A stretch of 5,235 bases of DNA. Source: UBA6921 sp031363085 (lineage in GTDB: Bacteria; Pseudomonadota; Gammaproteobacteria; SG8-11). The notes below the pieces were generated by a model. It did not search any database. It saw only the letters and a program-made list of their open reading frames with translations, and was not told the DNA's origin. The position numbers and the translations under genes were made by a program. Every line of letters starts with the position of its first letter. Position 1 is the first letter of the stretch. Shown here piece after piece: positions 5,147-5,235 of this stretch. The stretch lies in contig JANLTU010000160.1 in the NCBI GenBank assembly GCA_031363085.1, positions 1-5,235 on the forward strand, read 5' to 3'.

Positions 5147-5220
5147 GGGTCAGGCTTGTGCAATTGTATTTTTGTTGTATCCTTTCAAGGATGACTTAAG
5201 GCAATTAGCGCAGTCTCGTT
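5147..5220 (+). repeat. Palindromic dispersed repeat, copy C
   Basis: Starts with GGGTCAGGCTTG (5147-5158), then shares 26 of the next 33 bases with copy B. ATCCT (5179-5183) pairs with AGGAT (5188-5192) around TTCA, and AATTG (5162-5166) with CAATT (5202-5206). The right end is less clear: the CAAGCCTG-like inverse end of copies A and B is missing, though a final CGTTACA matches copy A. It lies 73 bases after the stop codon of the exported-protein gene, in the same orientation as A and B. Confidence 0.7.
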
Positions 5221-5235
5221 ACATATGCCATATCG

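Noticed and set aside
325..5220. The three repeats as integron attC sites of a cassette array
   Set aside because: The layout is similar, but the conserved core pair RYYYAAC and GTTRRRY is not present at the element ends, no integrase is visible, and the RM unit has two genes with its own leader.

Overview
The window looks like an accessory stretch of a proteobacterial chromosome, most likely beta- or gammaproteobacterial. That guess rests on inference: mid-range base composition judged by eye, strong AGGAG-type ribosome sites, a lipoprotein-like start with a bacterial Ig-like beginning, and palindromic intergenic repeats of REP type. No taxonomic marker gene is present. No tRNA, rRNA, CRISPR array, integrase or intact transposase gene was seen.

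Layout. (1) Bases 3-281 hold the 3' end of an ankyrin-repeat gene that enters from the left. (2) Bases 282-974 hold no intact gene. They contain a palindromic repeat (copy A), a minus-strand remnant of a secreted Ig-like protein that stops after about 75 codons, and a leader with small hairpins. (3) Bases 975-3058 are a two-gene operon: a C5-cytosine DNA methyltransferase with all main family motifs, then, overlapping by ATGA, a 274-residue protein that is best read as the cognate restriction endonuclease. Together they form a Type II restriction-modification (RM) system. (4) Bases 3059-3645 are intergenic and dense in structure: a 16-bp perfect palindrome, a 15-bp tandem duplication, repeat copy B, a REP-like GTAGGGTGGGC hairpin, a terminator-like hairpin and a good sigma70-type promoter. 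(5) Bases 3646-5073 encode a 475-residue exported protein. It has a phage-tail-fibre-like stalk and two predicted beta-sandwich domains. (6) The right end carries a degenerate REP-like sequence and repeat copy C.

The RM operon is a self-contained defence module: the methyltransferase protects host sites and the endonuclease cuts unmodified DNA. Expression order (methyltransferase first, nuclease translationally coupled behind it) fits that job. The flanking genes have no evident functional link to it.

The most interesting structural signal is a dispersed, foldable repeat that starts GGGTCAGGCTTG. It occurs three times in the same orientation, once after each transcription unit: ankyrin, RM operon, exported protein. 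Its arms change while pairing is kept. The window therefore reads like a series of cassettes separated by the same element, although the elements do not match integron attC sites. The second point of interest is a helix-turn-helix-like tail on the methyltransferase, next to a hairpin that sits between its catalytic core and the endonuclease gene.
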